Positions 46,927 through 48,859 of a DNA stretch of 48,859 nt are shown here, piece by piece; the first letter of the stretch is position 1, and each line of letters begins with the position of its first letter. Source of the stretch: Saccharopolyspora montiporae (GTDB taxonomy: Bacteria > Actinomycetota > Actinomycetes > Mycobacteriales > Pseudonocardiaceae); assembly GCF_015209505.1 (NCBI RefSeq), contig NZ_JADEYC010000041.1, forward strand, positions 1 to 48,859, in the 5' to 3' direction. The notes under the pieces were generated by a model that saw nothing but the letters and a program-made list of their open reading frames with translations, had not been told where the DNA came from and ran no database searches. The translations under genes were made by a program, and so were the position numbers.

Positions 46927-47562
46927 ATGGCCAGCTCGCGTACCGGGGTAGCCCGGTTGACCGCCGCGGTGGCCGCCGCGGCCGGTCTCGTCGGCTGCGG
47001 AGCGCCGCAGTCGGCGGACTCGTCGGCGACCGGAACACCCGCCACCCCGCCGCCGACGAGCAGCGCGCAACCACCCCCGCCGCGCCCGGCCGAGTTGAGC
47101 CTGCACGACGTCGACCCGTGCTCCCTGCTGGACGACGGCCAGCGCGCCCAGCTCGGGTTCGACCGCCGGCCGATCGCCGACTCCGACGCAGGTTTCGGCG
47201 ACGCGGCCACCTGCAGCCACCGGAACACCACCGCGAAGATCGGCACCCGGCTGGCGCTGATCACCACCGAGAGCATCGGCGTGTGGACCGGGGACACCGC
47301 GCAGGTCGAAGCCGAACCTCAGGTCATCGGCGGGTTTCCATCGCTGGTCATCAAGACCCCGGGCTTGGACCTGTCCTGCAACGTCGCGGTCGACGTCGCC
47401 GAGGGCCAACACCTGGATGTGCTGTACCGGGACGACGGCGGCCGCCCCGCGCCACCGCTGGACCAGTTGTGCGCCGGGGCGCAGCGCGTCGCCGAAGAGG
47501 CCGTCGCGGGCCTGTCCGCGGCACACCCCGAGCTCGGCCCGGACGGCGCCACCGGCCCGTGA
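46927..47562 (+). CDS. DUF3558 family lipoprotein
   Basis: 211 residues. Signal peptide MASSRTGVARLTAAVAAAAG with lipobox LVGC (Cys24), a Pro/Thr/Ser-rich linker, then the DUF3558 domain: LSLHDVDPCSLLDDGQRAQL, ATCSHRN, LIKTPGLDLSCNV-like VIKTPGLDLSCNVAVDVAEG and LDQLCAGAQRVAEEA. DUF3558 lipoproteins are common upstream of ESX-type gene groups in Pseudonocardiales and may act at the cell surface. Conserved cysteines probably form disulfides. 221 nt separate it from the T7SS genes. Confidence 0.93.
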   Translation: MASSRTGVARLTAAVAAAAGLVGCGAPQSADSSATGTPATPPPTSSAQPPPPRPAELSLHDVDPCSLLDDGQRAQLGFDRRPIADSDAGFGDAATCSHRNTTAKIGTRLALITTESIGVWTGDTAQVEAEPQVIGGFPSLVIKTPGLDLSCNVAVDVAEGQHLDVLYRDDGGRPAPPLDQLCAGAQRVAEEAVAGLSAAHPELGPDGATGP

Positions 47563-47783
47563 CCGCAGGCCCGCACCCACCGGGGTGTGGCACGAGCCGC
47601 GTTCGGAGCACTCCCCAGCGTCACGAATGGTGACTACAGTGATCGACGGCCGTGGCCTGACGGCTCGCGCATCCGCGCGGTGCCGCGCCGCCGGAACGCG
47701 GCGGGCAGCGGCGGGCGTTGCCGCCAGGCCGGCGTTCGCGCACCGGAGCCCGGTTGCGGGCTCCACCTGTGGGAGGGGAGAAC

Positions 47784-48158
47784 GTGCCGCTCAGTGCTCC
47801 GTCGGGCGATGATTCGCCCGAAACAACGCCGGGCGCCGCCGGCGGATCCGTGGAGATCGAACCTTCATCCATCCCGAAGCTGGTCAGCGCGCTGCAGGAG
47901 TCGCTGGACTCGGTGGGCCTGCAGATCGAGCACGCGATCACCGAACTGCGCATCCGCCCGTGGGCGGGTGATCCGGTCAGCACCTCGGCCGCGCAGGAGT
48001 TCAACGACCGCTCGATCGGCGGCGGCGAGGACGCGCTCACCGCGCTGTGCGGCTACCGGGACCAACTGCAGGCGGCGGCGGAGTCGCTGGATCGCGCCGG
48101 GGACCAGTACCGGCGGATCGACGAGGACGGTGCCGCGGGCATGAGCGGGGGTTGCTGA
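47784..48158 (+). CDS. Small type VII-associated protein with YxxxD signal
   Basis: 124 residues. Acidic, disordered N-terminus, then a helical hairpin: IPKLVSALQESLDSVGLQIE and LTALCGYRDQLQAAAESLDR. Tyr109-x3-Asp113 (YRRID) at the end of the second helix matches the YxxxD type VII signal. GGGAGGGG stands 3-5 nt before the GTG at 47784. The next gene is 4 nt downstream and PPE-like, so the pair probably forms a secreted heterodimer. Confidence 0.72.
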   Translation: MPLSAPSGDDSPETTPGAAGGSVEIEPSSIPKLVSALQESLDSVGLQIEHAITELRIRPWAGDPVSTSAAQEFNDRSIGGGEDALTALCGYRDQLQAAAESLDRAGDQYRRIDEDGAAGMSGGC

Positions 48159-48162
48159 CTCG

Positions 48163-48859
48163 ATGGGCGAGCACCGGTGGGAGGGCTACCGCCATCCCGA
48201 ACTCTTCGATCTGATCAACGACGGACCGGGGCCGGACGGGTCGCTGACCAGCGTCCGGCGCTGGGAGGAGCTGACCCGGGCGCTCGGCGAGATCGATTCC
48301 GGACTGGCCGGAGCGGTGGCCGCGGCCGCGGCGGGCTGGCGCGGTGCGGCGGCCGACAGCGCGCAGGAGGGCCTCCGTCCGCTGGGCGCGTGGGCCGAGC
48401 AGGCCCGGCAGGCCGCCGCCGACATGCGGGAGCGTGCCGAGCAGCAGGCCGAGTTCATCGGCAAAGCGCGGCGGGACATGCCGCCGCCGGTGCCGGTCAC
48501 CAGCGAGGAACCGGGCGCGGCGATGACGCTGCTGACCCATCTGTTCGGCGGGCAGACCGACCACGAGGTGCAGGAAGCCGAGCGGGATGCCGCCGAACGC
48601 CGCGCGTTCGAGGTGATGCGCACCTACGAGTCCGCGACGCGCACGAACACCACCTCGCTGGCTTCGTTCGTCCCGCCGCCGCAGGTCGTGGTGGACACGC
48701 CCGGTTCCGCTGGTGGCGGCGGGGTTCCGGGGCAGCAGCAGCCGATCACGATGAGCTGGGGCGGCGCGGCCGCCGCCGGTGGTGCGGCGGGCGGCGCACT
48801 CGCCGGCGGATCCGCCGCGGCGGGCGCGGCGACCGGGCGGTCCGGGTCCGGGCGGACCC
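48163..48859 (+). CDS. PPE-like type VII protein, 3' end beyond the window
   Basis: 232 codons visible, reading past the right edge. Starts MGEHRWEGYRHPELFDLIND; the helical core LTRALGEIDSGLAGAVAAAA with AGWRGAAADSAQEGLRPLGA resembles the PPE/WXG heterodimer fold (W-x-G-x-A-A-x-x-x). Then a second helix QAAADMRERAEQQAEFIGKA, a joint PPPVPVTSEEPGAAMTLLTH, and a Gly/Ala-rich C-terminal tail. In related genomes an EspG chaperone commonly follows; this would lie outside the window. Confidence 0.72.
   Translation, partial: MGEHRWEGYRHPELFDLINDGPGPDGSLTSVRRWEELTRALGEIDSGLAGAVAAAAAGWRGAAADSAQEGLRPLGAWAEQARQAAADMRERAEQQAEFIGKARRDMPPPVPVTSEEPGAAMTLLTHLFGGQTDHEVQEAERDAAERRAFEVMRTYESATRTNTTSLASFVPPPQVVVDTPGSAGGGGVPGQQQPITMSWGGAAAAGGAAGGALAGGSAAAGAATGRSGSGRT

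Overview
The window is high-GC actinobacterial chromosome (roughly 70-75% G+C in most lines). Gene content and order point to a mycolata-related or Pseudonocardiales-type actinomycete. From memory, much of the backbone follows the Mycobacterium tuberculosis Rv3248c-Rv3282 order: sahH, APC permease, manA, SIS protein, pmmA, DUF3499, degenerate metallopeptidase, whiB2, fbiA-fbiB, GDP-mannose pyrophosphorylase, wbbL, rmlD, LCP ligase, TIGR03089, purE-purK, gtrA, PH protein, birA, maf. The type VII (ESX) accessory genes and the CpnT-like toxin resemble those of Saccharopolyspora and its relatives; this genus-level placement is inference. No tRNA, rRNA, CRISPR array, insertion sequence or integrase was seen.

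Layout. 1-5863: 3' part of sahH (minus), a large membrane protein with split hydrolase motifs (plus), and an amino-acid permease (minus). 6129-10698: minus-strand sugar-phosphate operon (DUF3499, phosphomannomutase, Trm112-like, SIS protein, manA). 10818-16045: degenerate metallopeptidase, giant membrane glycosyltransferase, WhiB regulator, M50 protease. 16121-19951: coenzyme F420 genes fbiA-fbiB-NUDIX, all overlapping by 4 nt, converging on a DNA glycosylase. 19953-26607: cell-wall linker genes (mannose-1-P guanylyltransferase, WbbL, RmlD, RmlB) and a divergent LCP ligase. 26728-31497: TIGR03089, DoxX, thioesterase, purE/purK, a GGDEF-like hypothetical. 31674-37442: an ECF sigma factor fused to a zinc-finger anti-sigma-like segment, membrane helix and extracellular domains; GtrA; a two-component system; HisN.

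37494-48859 is rich in type VII-associated accessory genes. Module A (37494-39380, minus) has a small WXG-like protein, a CpnT-like protein ending in a TNT (NAD glycohydrolase toxin) domain, and a probable immunity protein overlapping it by 4 nt. Module B (43164-45721, minus) has markedly lower G+C (about 58% in seven lines counted by hand). It encodes an SAV_915/SseB-like protein, an EspC-like protein with a YxxxD signal, a WXG-type large protein with a glycine-rich hydrophobic C-terminus, and a membrane protein that may be its immunity partner. It lies between birA and maf, where accD5-accE5 sit in mycobacteria. Module C (47784 to the end, plus) starts another ESX cluster (YxxxD protein and PPE-like protein) after a DUF3558 lipoprotein. 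Between A and B is a birA-PH-HMG-CoA lyase-cbiZ minus-strand operon and a MaoC hydratase.

How the genes work together. ManA, phosphomannomutase and the guanylyltransferase supply GDP-mannose. RmlB and RmlD make dTDP-rhamnose, WbbL uses it for the rhamnose-GlcNAc linker, and the LCP protein attaches arabinogalactan to peptidoglycan. Two regulatory themes recur. Many genes have a TANNNT -10 box exactly 6-7 nt upstream of the start codon, predicting leaderless mRNAs, and genes within operons are coupled by ATGA/GTGA overlaps. Convergent gene ends often carry GC-rich hairpins whose arms include the stop codons.
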